Shown: positions 51,798-62,536 of the stretch, one piece after another | Layout of the letters: every line of letters starts with the position of its first letter | How positions within the stretch are numbered: the first letter of the stretch is position 1 | Assembly: GCA_030710605.1 (NCBI GenBank) | Contig: CP092874.1 | Location: forward strand, 68,629,011-68,693,010 | From: Cordylochernes scorpioides | Taxonomy: Eukaryota; Arthropoda; Arachnida; Pseudoscorpiones; Chernetidae | Direction of reading: 5' to 3' | Length of the DNA: 64,000 nucleotides | Translations under genes and position numbers: made by a program | The notes under the pieces: generated by a model | Told to the model about the DNA's origin: nothing | What the model saw: the letters and a program-made list of their open reading frames with translations, nothing else | Databases searched by the model: none

Positions 51798-53893
51798 CCT
51801 GGCCGAAGGATGACATTGCAGATGTTACATTGCAACCCAGTACCCGAGACTGCTCCGATGTCCAGGAGATGCCAAGCTGCGCGTCGGTGCGGGATCGCCA
51901 GGCGCCGCACCATAGGCCTCTGCTCTTCGCGAAGTTGACGTCTATTCCGGAGGCGCGCCGGAAGTCCTCGAAGATGTTTCTCACCACGTCGAAGAGCTCG
52001 TCGCGCCTGATGAGCAGCACGATGTCGTCGGCGTAGGGGAGGACGTTCCCGGGGCCAAGCGCTCGCTCGAGGCGCACCAAGAGAGGGCCAGTGGCGAGGC
52101 TGAACAAAACGGTGCTGACGGCGTAGCCCTGCCTCACTCCGTTCAGCAGATGGAAGGGCCTTGTACGGAGGCCCCCGGCTCGTACCGCCGCATCCGCCCC
52201 GGCATACAGGAGGAGGAGACCATCAGGGACACTAAAAGGCTTCGGTCCAGGGTGTCAAAGGCCGACTCTAGGTTCGTCGAGATTACAGCCAGCTCCGACC
52301 CATTCCTCGTAGCCATGTGGATCTCGTCGGCTATTCTCGCCACGTTCCAACTGGGAGACCTCCCCGGGACTGCGCATGTCTGGCACCGAGGCACCATGAC
52401 GGGAAGATGGGGCCGCAGACGCTTGAGGAGGATGTTGCCCAGGACGCGGTAGTCTGCCGTGGGGAGCGAAATCGGCCTGTAGGCGCTGAGCCCAGGGCCG
52501 CCGTTGGACTTGGGGACGAGGCAGATGGTACTGCGCCTGATCGATGAAGGCAAAGCCCCGCGTAGTTTGGAGACCTCGAAGACGCGCCTGAGAGCCTCGA
52601 CGAAGAAGTCTTCGTAGGCGATCAGAAACTCGCAGGGCAAGTCGTCCCATCCGGGAGCCCTTCCGAGCGGTAGTCGGCGGATGGCCGCCGCGATCTCTGC
52701 GCCGGTGATAACAGGGCGGATCAGTGGATCATCCTCTTCCAGGGAGAGGGGAGTGGTCGTCCCCCGGATGAACTTAGCGGTGGCGATGGGGTCGCTGGGT
52801 TCACGGGCAAAGCGGTGCTGGTAGATGGAGTATGCTCGTCGTCGCAGCTCCCCGCCCTCGATGATGCTTCCAAACTTATCCCGGATGTTCGTGCAGGCGG
52901 GCCTTCGGACGCGAAGCGAACGCACAAGGTCGGGCAGCGATGGGTAATCGGCGGCTGACTAGGCTGCCTCCAGCCTGGCCTGCAGAAATCGCCCTGCGCG
53001 CGAGATGTGGTCGTCGTCGGCGACGCTTGAGACATGGAGTGATCTCACCTCCGCCAGGAGTTCGGCCCTGATCTTCGACCATCTTATCCACAGAGCTTCG
53101 CCGGACATGTCCGCAATAGATTCAGCTGTTCTATCTATTGTTGCCAGCAGATATTCATCCACCAGCACCGAGCGAAGCATAGCGGCCACGCAGGGCTGGC
53201 GAGGATAAGGAGGCGGACCCAGCTGGACGAGGACAGCTCGATGGTCAGAGAGTCTGTAATAGATGGTTTTGTACAGTGTCACTCTCTCCAGGAGTCTCGA
53301 TGGCAGGAGAATTCTGTCCAAGCGAGCGGTGTCAACTCGACGCCCGCAGCTGGCCACTCTAGTTGGAAGGTGTGCAGCGTCAAAGAGGGTGGCTACATCA
53401 ACGAGGGCTGTCTGTTCCATAAGCTCCGTGAGGGCCTCCACCGGCCGGATGCCGTGTCGCTCGTGCTCTGATCGTCGATGTTGAGGTCGCCCACCACCCA
53501 GGCGTCCTCCTGGATCGCGACTGCCGTGATGGACTCCAGCTTCTCAAGCCGCTCGCGAGGAATGTGTGCTAGGTGACAGTTGATCACGCGCACTTCCTGG
53601 CCGCGGACGTCGATGGAGACGATGGAGATGTTTCCCGGCCACAGGACGCGCTGCCGCAGGACAGCGAACCCCGGGACGAAGAGTCAGGCGAGGCCCGAAC
53701 CTCTGAGGGCTGCGGGGGGCACGATGACGGCGCTGTAGCCCAGACACAGATGTTGTATGGAGTCTAGCGTCGAGGCGTTGGTCTCCTGGATGAAGGCGAC
53801 TACGCTATGTTGACGCAGGAAGTGGCAGAGCTCTATGCTCCCTCGCGAGCGGCCAGCCCGCGGGCGTTGATGGATGCCAGACGGAAGCTCATT
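51754..53893 (-). pseudogene. LINE ORF2: endonuclease and reverse transcriptase, multiple frameshifts
   Basis: Starts MSFRLASINARGLA, with HSVVAFIQETNAS (endonuclease Q-E-T), INCHLAHIPRERL, VVGDLNIDD and YRLSDHRAVLVQL (S-D-H). The RT region has LPLGRAPGWDDLPCEFL, STICLVPKSNGGPG, YRPISL, LESAFDTLDRSLL (motif A), MRQGYAVSTVLFSLATGPLL (motif B) and the catalytic YADD (near 52035). The frame changes at least at about 53440, 52930 and 52140. Motif A reads STNLESAF where an acidic residue is expected ahead of the loop, so one catalytic Asp seems lost. Confidence 0.8.
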
Positions 53894-54892
53894 GGGCGCT
53901 CCTCGTCTGGGCACGAACGTCCGATAGGCGCTTGTAGAGAGCGCAGTTGGAGTCGGGCAGGGCGTCGATCAGCTCCTGGGCAGTATTGTTGTGGGCGGTA
54001 ATCTGCTCACTCCCGATCTTGTTTTTCAGGCTCTTCAGACCGAGAACTGAGGCTAGCGCGTCCAAGACTTCTCTTTCAAGCCCTTCGAGCCCAGACTTGT
54101 CCAAGATGTTGCTGGGAATGCGCTCAAGGAGTTCGTTGAGCTGCGTCAGGTCACGAAGGACTTTTTCTGCGTCTTCCGAGCGCCACCACGGGACTGCTTT
54201 GATGTAGGAGGGACTGGGTCCACAGAAGCAGTATGTAGGGTCTCTGGAGCAGGTGCAGGAGCTGCAGGTGGAGCTGGTGATGCAGCTGGAGTTGGTGGTG
54301 CTGCGGGTGGTTCTCGTGATGCATCTGGGATCGGAGCAGCTGTCGATGATGAACCTGCGGCTGGCGTTGGTACTGGAGCAGGCATGTCGTTCGAGGAGGA
54401 GGGCTGCCTTCCTCCGGCGTTATTAGGACCAGCGGGGGGATCTACGTGTAGAAGCAGGTTAGCTTCTTGGACGCCAGTCTTCCGGGGGCAGTTGGCACGC
54501 TTGTGCCCGTGCTTATAGCATAAGGAGCACTTGATGCCATACGTGACGTACACGAGGCTAGTCACTCCTTTGGATTTGATTTCGAGACAGCCTGGGATGT
54601 GTGAGAGCTTCACACCGTCTCGTAGAGTGATGAAGGCCTCACGCCGTGCGTCAGCCCAGTATGACTCGCCCAGCTCCATCATTTTCTGGACGATGGATGT
54701 TATCACTCCGTAGGGCCGCAGGGCTGCCACGATGTCTAGGTTTTCAAAGAACGGAACGTTCCCGATCACGATCCGTTCTGCCCGCTTCTTCAGTGGTGTT
54801 GCTCGCAGGAGGGCGTCCTCGATCTCCAGCCCATCCTCCACGAGCTTGTCGGCTTGCTGGACACTGGAGAGGCCGACCAGGATTTGCCCCAT
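53889..54892 (-). pseudogene. LINE ORF1 (nucleic-acid binding protein)
   Basis: The frame 54146-54892 includes RIVIGNVPFFENLDIVAALR, EAFITLRDGVKLSHIPG and a zinc knuckle CSLCYKHGHKRANC, then a Pro/Ala-rich linker; after a frame change the C-terminal part (53889-54104) continues with LEREVLDALASVLGLK. This layout fits ORF1 of the Tx1 group. ORF1 stop and ORF2 start share ATGA at about 53890. The N-terminus is probably truncated. Confidence 0.7.
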
Positions 54893-54912
54893 CCATCTTC
54901 AGCTGGTAGACG

Positions 54913-55607
54913 GCGACGAGAGGAGCGATCTGGGTTATATTTGTGTTCCAGAGTGAGAGGTTGCGGCGACGAGAGGAGCGATCTCGGGTTATATTTGTGT
55001 TCCAGAGTGAGAGGTTGAGGCGACGAGAGGAGCGATCTCGGGTTATATTTGTGTTCCAGAGTGAGAAGTTGCGGCGACAATAGGAGCGATTTCGGGTTAT
55101 ATTTGTGTTCCAGAGTGAGAGGTTGCGGCGACGAAAGGAGCGATATCGGGTTATATTTGTGTTCCAGAATGAGAGGTTGCGGCGACGAGAGGAGCATTCT
55201 CGGGTTATATTTGTGTTCCAGAGTGAGAGGTTGCGGCGACAATAGGAGTGATCTCGGGTTATACGAGTATTTGTGTTCCAGAGTGAGAGGTTGCGGCGAC
55301 AATAGGAGCGACTCGGGTTATATTTGTGTTCTAGAGTGAGAGGTTGCGGCGAAAATAAGAGTGATCTCGGGTTATATTTGTGTTCCAGAGTGAGAGGTTG
55401 CGGCGACAATAGGAGTGATCTCGGGTTCTATTTGTGTTCCAGAGTGAGAGGTTGCGGCGACAATAGGAGCGATCTCGGGTTCTATTTGTGTTCCAGAGTG
55501 AGAGGTTGCGGCGAAAATAGGAGTAATCTCGGGTTCTATTTGTGTTCAAGAGTGAGAGGTTGCGGCGACAATAGAAGTGATCTCGGGTTATATTTGTCTT
55601 CCAGAAT
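54913..55607 (+). repeat. 54-bp satellite, diverged edge block
   Basis: About 13 units of the same satellite, more diverged than the main array and with indels (a missing base near 54931, an extra ACGAGT near 55266, a missing T near 55310). Greater divergence at the edge and uniformity in the centre is the usual pattern of a homogenised array. The final unit ends at CTTCCAGAATGG. Confidence 0.95.
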
Positions 55608-55984
55608 GGCAAAAATTGGTGTTGACGCCGGCTCTATAAATGATTTGGATGATTCTCTTCTTCCTCGCTCTAGATAATTTTCAATTAAACTTTCATAGAC
55701 ACATTTTAATTAGTCTTAATTCTAATTCATAGAATTCAACACAATATATCAGCTGACAAATTATATTTTTAAAAGTTGAATAGAACTTCCTAAAAGCTAT
55801 GCAATATTCTTGATATATTACTTGGGGACATGCAGACAAATCCAGATTAAATAGGAAGGTGTACCTAGCGGGAATATTGGCAGAGCTGAATTACTGGTAG
55901 GATGGCTCTAAGTCTGGGGTTGTTCTATTGCTTACTTTCTTGAGTTTATTTTCTTTCGAAAAGATTCAAAATCCGGATATTCCC
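55608..55984. other. Sequence beside the satellite, nothing recognised
   Basis: A plus-strand frame continues from the satellite for 23 codons (ending LLPRSR) and stops. No repeat or gene hallmark follows. Confidence 0.35.
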
Positions 55985-56240
55985 TCTACAACCTAAAGTG
56001 GTTTGGTCCCAGAGGCTTTTTGAGAAACAATAAATAGGTATTTAAGGCCAAACTTGTGTAAATATGCTGAATATATTAAAATATAATTCAAAAATAGAAG
56101 GAAAGGTAAGGTATTGATGTTAAAAATAAAAACATACGATTCCTGACCGCTCAAATGAGCTTTTTAGATGGCACAGCACCATCTTCAATGGAGCAGAAAT
56201 CAATTAAACATTGATTTAACCTCTGTTCCCTGAATATCAT
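55985..56240 (-). repeat. Retrozyme-like repeat, junction of two monomers
   Basis: GGTCCCAGAGGC, TATTTAAGGCCAAACTTG and GTAAATATGC (the block beyond the ribozyme) are followed directly by GGTAAGGTATTGATGTTAAA, TTCCTGACCGC, the AGATGGCACAGCACCATC block and TTGATTTAAC. That is the head-to-tail order expected at a monomer junction. The hammerhead parts lie outside the preserved piece. Confidence 0.65.
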
Positions 56241-56869
56241 TAATATCATAATAATTTCACAATGTTTGCTGATGATGAAATCCTTAATTTTGTTGCATAC
56301 CTTAAAATCAATTTCTCTCTAGCCCTTTTGATAACAAAGTTCCAGAGGAAATTTGGCTTTCAAGAAAAGTAAGCGTACGTCATTTCAATTTATTTATTTT
56401 TTTAGGTTTCTAGTTCATGTTCATATTCCAGAGCAAAAGCAAAAGAAATTCTATCATCGAGCTGAAAGATGTATTTTACTGTGATATTCAACACAATATA
56501 GAGGTTATAGACGCTTAGATAATTATTCTAAATAAGTATCGATATACCTAAACATGCTAAATTATATGAAACTGAAGTCGGATTAATTCTGATTAAGGAT
56601 GATGTAGTAGACGGAAACGAGACTAAAACAGTTTCGTTTGGTTGCCGGAACAGGAAAAAGTCCACACACCGTAGCCAGACACGCAGAGATCACGTGATTC
56701 TGACCTTCAACCAAGTTATGACAGTCAACTAGGAGTTCCCACCAATTCAGAAATTAAATATAGAGTTGGGAGGGAGGTTAGTTTTTATAATACTTTAAGC
56801 CTCCGTAGTCAAGAATTTGAAAGAAAAACACAGAATCTTTCAAACGTTGTACTAAATATTTGCTAGGTT
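56241..56869. other. AT-rich stretch, nothing firm
   Basis: No recognisable frame. It may include the decayed 5' part of the copia remnant that follows. Confidence 0.35.
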
Positions 56870-57360
56870 TTGAACCGCAAACATTTGAAAAAGCTGTTTA
56901 TTCACCCGAATCAGATAATTGGAAAAATTCTGGTTGGTTAAATAAGCATTTATAGATAAATAATGCATATTTATATGGGAAACTATATGAAGAATTGTGC
57001 ATGGCTTTGCCCACCAGAGGTAAAATTTTAAAATTCGGAAAATAAAGTTCTTAAATTTTTAAAACCCATTTATGGGCTCAAACAAGCAGTGATTTGTTTG
57101 GATACTACACTGAGTCAATTTTTAGAAAAAATTGTGTTTTTCTAAAATTCCTTCTTGCATTTTGTTGTTTGACAACAATGTCACCGACTATGCTGTTGAC
57201 CAGAATTCACTTAAGGAAATCGAGGTTAAGATTAGACAAGAGGATGTCGAAATAAATTACGTCAAAACTACTTTTATCTTTTAACCAAAGGCATTTTTCA
57301 AAAACTTGATAAATACAATATGTCGGAAGTCCTCAAAGTATGTAGGCCTTTATAGGCCCA
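56870..57360 (+). pseudogene. Decayed copia reverse transcriptase
   Basis: Across stops and frameshifts the plus strand reads EPQTFEKAVYSPESDNWK, NNAYLYGKLYEELCMALP, LKPIYGLKQA (with a frame change) and later KLDKYNMSEVLKVCRPL, the conserved order of a Ty1/copia reverse transcriptase. It is unrelated in detail to the copia at 44.8 kb and much older. The RNase H part of probably the same element continues at 61757 after the inserted SINE and LINE. Confidence 0.75.
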
Positions 57361-57509
57361 GCTACCATAATATCTTAAAGAAATTATTCCAATACACAAG
57401 CTAAAAAAGACCAAATTTTGAACATACTATACAAAAGCTTATTGACGTATTGTTGTATTTGTCTAATTACAAGGCAATATCGCGCCATTTATATAAATAA
57501 GAGAAAAAA

Positions 57510-57835
57510 TGGGGTCGGTGGAAGGATGGTCTAAACCGTTGGTTTTCGACTGCTACGAACCGGGTTCGATTCCCGCATTGTGCACTTTTTTCTGATAAAA
57601 AAAAATGCTCCAATGGCCCCCGATTCTTGCAAATATCCAACCCCACCAGCGAGTGCAAGTAACCAAACGGGGCTCTGGCACATTTGTAAGTGCAAAGTCG
57701 AACTGTTTTTTACATGTGTAGACATGAGATTCACTTAGAGTAAAAGCAGTCGCTAACTACCCACTATGATTATCATGGCCTGTACCACGTGTAGTGGTAT
57801 AAGCAAGAGATAAGCAAAAAAAAAAAAAGAGATAA
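57510..57835 (+). mobile_element. tRNA-derived SINE
   Basis: The head GGGGTCGGTGGAAGGATGGT and a perfect box B GGTTCGATTCC (about 57565) are followed by the CACCAGCGAGTGCAAGTAAC block, GGGGCTCTGGCACATTTG, a CATGATTATCATGG-type palindrome and an A-rich tail. AAGAGAAAAAAT before it and AAGAGATAAAAT after it form a probable 12-bp target duplication with one mismatch. Confidence 0.85.
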
Positions 57836-57869
57836 AATCATTAAAGCAAAAATGTTTCTTTTACCCATA

Positions 57870-57985
57870 AAACAAACTTTCTACTTTCCTTACTGCGATG
57901 AAGTTGTCTCATCAATGGTAAATCCTCCTTGCGGTTTTTCCAATTTAATCTCCCAGACCGCTTCTTAGAGCTCTAATACTGTATT
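57870..57985 (-). repeat. Foldback repeat family B, decayed copy
   Basis: ACAAACTTTCTACTTTCCTT, ACTGCGATG, TCTCATCAATGGT and GCGGTTTTTCCAATTTAATC correspond to the family arm, with several substitutions. Confidence 0.55.
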
Positions 57986-58066
57986 AGATCATTCTACTTT
58001 TATATATGCTACATTTAAGTGTAGAATCTTAATTGTTGTTGCTGTTGTCGTGTCCAAAGAAGAGTC

Positions 58067-59310
58067 TCAGATGTCTCCATGCATCTCCATCACAGCAGCA
58101 GCAATATCCACTATCTTGGGTGTGTAAAGCTGCTGCTCTGGGTCTAAGTCGATTTTCTGCAAGGCTGCGGCCATTGCTGGGCATGAGAATATGTGAGTAG
58201 GTGTTAGTTCCACACCAGGACAATTGTTGCACGCTTTATAAGTTCTTGTGCCATCTGGATGCATTGTCATTCCTTTATGGTGTTTTGTTCTAAGTCTTGT
58301 TATGGTTTTTGTCAGTTTTCTCTCAGAGTTTATTTCACATATTTGATCTTTTCGTATTTTTTGTTTGATTATCTTGTATTTTGCCAAAGCATCAGCGTCA
58401 AATACTGACATTTGTTCTTTCCTTTGGCTCAGCTTTCTGGCTTCCTTTGCCAATTCATCTGCCATTTCATTACCCTCGATCCCAACATGGGCAGGAATCC
58501 ATTGTAGAATGCAGTTCTTTTCCAATGTTTCTAGTTAGGTAAGTAATGAGTGTATTTTCTGCGTGATTCTAGTATTGCCCTTCTGAATTGCTTCTAGAGC
58601 GGATCTGGAGTCGCTGTATATTATGATTCCTTCTGATTGATGCAGGGATGGTTGGTTCAGGCATACATCAAGGGCTTTCCAGATAGCTGTCAGTTCACAA
58701 GTGAAGTTTGACGAAATCTTTCCTGCTCCTTCTTTGATTTTGATGTGTGTTCCATCTTGGAGTATTATGTTAATTCCGGCCCCTCCATTACTCAGAGTAA
58801 GGTCTGATGATCCATCTGTGTATGCTAATAAATAATTTTTCCAATCATGTAAATCAATTGTATCAAGTCCCTTCTTTTTAAGTATGGTTTTGTTCTCTTT
58901 TTTATTGCAGGGTTCGTTCAGGTTGAGATTGATGATTATATTTGAAGGTAATGTGGTAGGAAATGTTGGTTCTTCTTGAATTTGAAAGTCACTGTGTTTC
59001 ATGTTTATGCCTTTTCTAATGTTGTTGTCGTTCTGAAGTGTTGAAGATCTTTTAAGTCTTTCTTTTTGTGTCCAGTTTAAGTAGGTTCTATGGGATATGT
59101 GTTCGGTTTTTTTACTTTTTAAGCTATTTGTGAATTTTATTGTTTTTAATTGTCTTCTGCTTTCGAGTAGGTCTAGGCCACATTCTCTTTGAATTTTCTC
59201 ATTATTGGTGGAAGAAACAGCGCCAGTGATTATTTTGGCCGCTTTTGCTTGAACACTGTCTAGTCTTCCTTTTAGTGATGAGCTTGAGGGAGCCCAGACA
59301 GGTGTTTCTT
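58067..59310 (-). pseudogene. LINE RNase H and C-terminal domain
   Basis: Continues the ORF in another frame: YTDGSSDLTLSNGGAGI (first Asp), FTCELTAIWKALD (Glu), IIYSDSRSALEAI (second Asp), then after an in-frame break near 58530 WIPAHVGIEGNEMADELAKE (His/Asp). The end has CNNCPGVELTPTHIFSC, the zinc-binding tail, and stops at 58067. With RT and RNase H both conserved, the element belongs with jockey/I-group LINEs. Confidence 0.85.
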
Positions 59311-61429
59311 ATTCCATTATTGGCCTTATCAAGGTGGTATATGTTGTTCTGAGGGTTTTGGGTTTTGCTCCCCAATTTGTTCCACATAACCTTCTCAGAA
59401 TATTTAGTTTTCTGGTAGCTCTATTTGAGGTGCTAATTATGTGTTCTGTAAAACGCAATTCCTCATCAAGTATCACACCTAGGTATTTTGGATTTCTAAT
59501 TTTATCAATTATTTGGTTGTTTATACTTATTTTGGGATTAAATTTATGCCTGTTTTTCCTGTCAGTGGAGAAGACGCATAGGTTTGTTTTTATTGGGTTT
59601 ATGGTCATTTTGAGTTCCATTGCCCACTTCTCCAGTCCTCTCATTGATGTGTTCAGTATTTTTTCTGATTTTTCTATACTGCTACTTGTGTGCCATATGG
59701 CTATATCATCTGCATAACAGGCAACCTTTGTGTCTTCAGTGAGGTAAGGATGGAGGTCGTTAATATATAGCAGGAAGAGTAAAGGACTGAGCACAGATCC
59801 CTGAGGTACACCAGCCCATGTTCTTCTGTCCTTGGAAAATGCTCCATTAACCCGAACCTTTATCCTTCTTCCCCTTAAGAAGTCTGCAATCCAGATTAAG
59901 GCTTTTCCTCTTACTCCGATGTTGTGCAGCCTTTCAAGTAATTTCTCCCTCCACACTCGATCAAAAGCTGAAGTCATATCCAGGAATACGGCCGTTGTCT
60001 TCTTTGTTGGTTTTTCCTGGAAAGAATCTATTATTGAGTGGCAGAAGTAGAACAGTTGATCAGTTGTACAGTGTCTGGGTCTATAGGCAGTTTGGTAGAA
60101 GTTTATTTTATTATTGTTAGTGAGCCAGACTATGAGCCTAGATTGGATAATTCGTTCTGTTATTTTACAAAGTATGCTGGTGAGAGCAATTGGCCGATAA
60201 TTCTTGCATTCCTTGGCATCTTTGTTTGGTTTCAGTATTGGCACTATAATTGATATCTTCCAATCCTTTGGTAGTTTACCAGTTTGCCATGAAATGTTCA
60301 GTATTCGTAGGAGTTGATTTTTAGCTTTGTCTCCAAAGTGTTCAATCGTTTGACCAAAGATTAGATCATCTCCAGGTGACCTCTTGGGATCTAACTTTTC
60401 TATTGATGAGTTTAGCTCATTCAGTGTGAAGTCTCTCGAAAAAATATCTTGTTGATGGTAATTTCTTGATTGTTTAACTAACTTGTTCATATTATTTTTT
60501 AGAGTGCTGTCGTCATTCGTGTAGTTGAGTCTGGAAGTGCTTGAAAGATATTCAGCAATTATGTCAGCCATCTGTTTGTTCGTTCTCGCTGTTCTATTCA
60601 TATTGGTTAGAGTATTGGAGGATTGGTGTTGGTTTTGATTGTTTTCCAACACTCTAATTATATTCCAGTGTTGGCTGTCCTTTCTTGGATCCATTTTTTC
60701 GCAGAGTTCTGCCCATTTTTCTTGTTTGCATATCCAAATTTCTTGTTCTATTTTGTGACTAATTTCAATGAGTTTCTTTCTGTTTTCTTCTGTTTTATTT
60801 GTTTTGAGAAGTTCATTGATATTGTCTCTCTCTGCAATCATTGCCTCGATGCTGTGGTCCTTCCAGAAAGGTATCCACAGGTCTTTACGTCTGCCTCTAG
60901 GTATCGATGCTTTTGCAGCTTTGGATATGTTCGAAGAGAATTTTTCCAAGTTTTTGTCAAGCGTTCTGTAATTTGATTCTTCTTTGCATAGTTCTTCGAG
61001 CTTTTCTGTGAATTTTTTCCAGTCGGCTTTCCTAAAGTTCCATGATCTTTTATTTTGTTGGACATTCTCAATTTTGAAGTTTAGGGTTGTTAAAATTGGT
61101 CTGTGGTCACTGATTGCACTTTTCAGGATTTTCCATTGTGTTGTGGGTGCGATGTTGTAATTTATCGCTGTGATGTCTATTGCGGATTCTGTTCCTGTGG
61201 ACTTGGATAGATAGGTGTTCTCTCCATTATTTAACGGTGTAAGGTCGAGGTCGGTTAGCATGTCCTCAACCTGCTGACCTTTGTTATCCTGGACAGGTGA
61301 TCCCCAAGTTGGACTTTTGGCGTTAAAATCGCCAAGTCCACACCTCCCTGCGGTCCCCCCTGGACCCTTGGAATATTCGACCAAATTCTGGTTCGTTTCC
61401 AAGGTGACTAACGTGGCAACGGCACCCAT
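59309..61429 (-). pseudogene. LINE ORF2: endonuclease end and reverse transcriptase
   Basis: A 706-codon open frame. It begins inside the endonuclease (GLGDFNAKSPTWGS, ISDHRPILTTL). The reverse transcriptase has SPGDDLIFGQTIEHFG, KISIIVPILKPNKDAKECKN, YRPIAL, VFLDMTSAFDRVW (motif A), GVPQGSVLSPLLFLLYINDL (motif B) and YADDIAIW (motif C, near 59710). Catalytic residues are intact. The frame ends at a one-base shift near 59310, after IRPIME. Confidence 0.88.
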
Positions 61430-61440
61430 TTTCCAATGAA

Positions 61441-61756
61441 GAGCAAAACCGATATCTCCAGAATCTTAATTGTATTGAAGAAAACTATAGATATATGCTT
61501 TTTAATGTTTTTTGTATTTTTATGTTTTTATACTGTCTTCAAAGCTTTTGTCCATAGTTTGATTGAATACAATTATAAGATTCCGCCCCTTCAGTGTGGC
61601 ACATATAAACAGAATCGTCCAATACAGTAATAGAGCTTTAAAAAGCGCGGCCTGGTAGATTGAATAAGTTTAACCGTTGGGAGGGTTGACTACTAATAAG
61701 CCAAGCCCTCCCAATATTGTTCCAAAGAACAGTAGCTTTTATGTGAAAAAGAAACA
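61441..61756. repeat. Flank and decayed foldback B copy
   Basis: The segment 61640-61745 has GGCCTGGTAGATTGAATAAG, TTGGGAGGGTTGAC and AAGCCAAGCCCTCCCAAT, a decayed family B foldback. The first 200 bases show nothing recognised. Confidence 0.5.
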
Positions 61757-61915
61757 TTCGTGCTTTAATGATTTGTCCAATTATATTAAACCAGTAATAG
61801 CTTTTGCTATTTCGAACCTTTCCCAAATTTGTGAAAACCCAGAAAATAAGCATTGGGAAGCTTCAAAACATGTTTTGAGATACCTATCGATACTATACTT
61901 AAGATATAAATAATT
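61757..61915 (+). pseudogene. Copia RNase H region remnant
   Basis: Reads IKPVIAFAISNLSQICENPE then HWEASKHVLRYLS, the segment between RT and RNase H in copia elements (compare RPDIAYAVG...VLRYLK in the copia here). Orientation and order match the RT remnant at 56870, so it is probably the other half of the same element. Confidence 0.75.
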
Positions 61916-61949
61916 TTGGACAGAAAATATAAATATTTTAGTTTAAATT

Positions 61950-62536
61950 TAAAAGAGAAAAAATACTTGGCTTAACGAGACGAGCTATGCAAAACACGTC
62001 CGCACAGTTCGGAAATCAAATGGAATAACCTATGTTGTCGGAAAGCCGGATATCTACCTACACCCCGGTGCTGGCACCTACATCTATTTTGGAGAGTCCA
62101 TTCCGGAGGACCAATACAGACTAAACCAATTGTTGGCAGAATTCAAACTGAAGCCGCACCTGGCAGAACCAACCACGGATAAAGATTGGAGCCTATTGAA
62201 GAGGAATATGAAGAAGAGGAACTGGACAAGGCTCTCAATCAGTCGGAACCCGAGAAAGAGGTGGAGCCTATCAAAGATGAAGAACTGAACAAGGTTCTCA
62301 ATCAGTCGGAACCCGAGAAAGAGCTGGAACCTATCGAGGATGAAGAACTGAACAAGGCTCACAATAAGTCGGAACCCGAGAAAGAAGTGGAGCCTATCGA
62401 AGATGAAGAGGACAGAAGCTATTCCATCGAGTTACTTATTAAACATCTCAAAATAACCAGAGCAGAACGGGTAAAACTCCTTCAAGAAAATGATAATGAT
62501 TTTCCGAATGCACTCATGAAATCCCGCGAGAATTAA
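61950..62536 (+). pseudogene. NAC-alpha-like gene copy with frameshift and acidic repeats
   Basis: The first frame (about 61953-62185) reads HVRTVRKSNGITYVVGKPDI, YLHPGAGTYIYFGES, DQYRLNQLLAEFK, which follows the NAC domain of nascent-polypeptide-associated complex alpha (ribosome-bound chaperone). A one-base shift at about 62186 leads to EPIEEEYEEEELDKALNQSE and three 21-residue acidic repeats of the type LNQSEPEKEVEPIEDEELNK. The end, YSIELLIKHLKITRAERVKL and NDFPNALMKS, matches the C-terminal UBA domain. There are no introns where a gene would have them and no clear start, so a decayed retrocopy is likeliest. A real gene with a sequence error is possible. Confidence 0.65.

Larger units (their letters stand above)
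51554..54912 (-). mobile_element. Tx1-like (L1 group) LINE, internal fragment, decayed
   Basis: GC-rich (clearly unlike its AT-rich surroundings), minus-strand LINE with ORF1 and ORF2 overlapping at an ATGA near 53890. It is missing its 5' end (ORF1 begins without a UTR at 54892) and its 3' end (stops in ORF2 at VLARP with no UTR or tail). Both ends abut repeats: the satellite at 54913 and the copia LTR at 51553. Lacking its own 3' end, this is not a normal target-primed insertion but a rearranged piece. Confidence 0.8.
58033..61440 (-). mobile_element. Jockey/I-group LINE with RNase H, 5'-truncated
   Basis: A minus-strand insertion of 3.4 kb with an intact 3' end: short 3' UTR and a GACAACAGCAACAACAATT tail at about 58033. 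The 5' end cuts within the endonuclease. It interrupts an older copia remnant. Composition is AT-rich like the host. Retained domains are partial endonuclease, reverse transcriptase, RNase H and a C-terminal Cys/His motif. Confidence 0.88.

Noticed and set aside
51521..51913. 130-codon Arg-rich minus-strand protein
   Set aside because: It is an out-of-frame reading of the GC-rich LINE ORF2, where the true frame carries the reverse transcriptase motifs.
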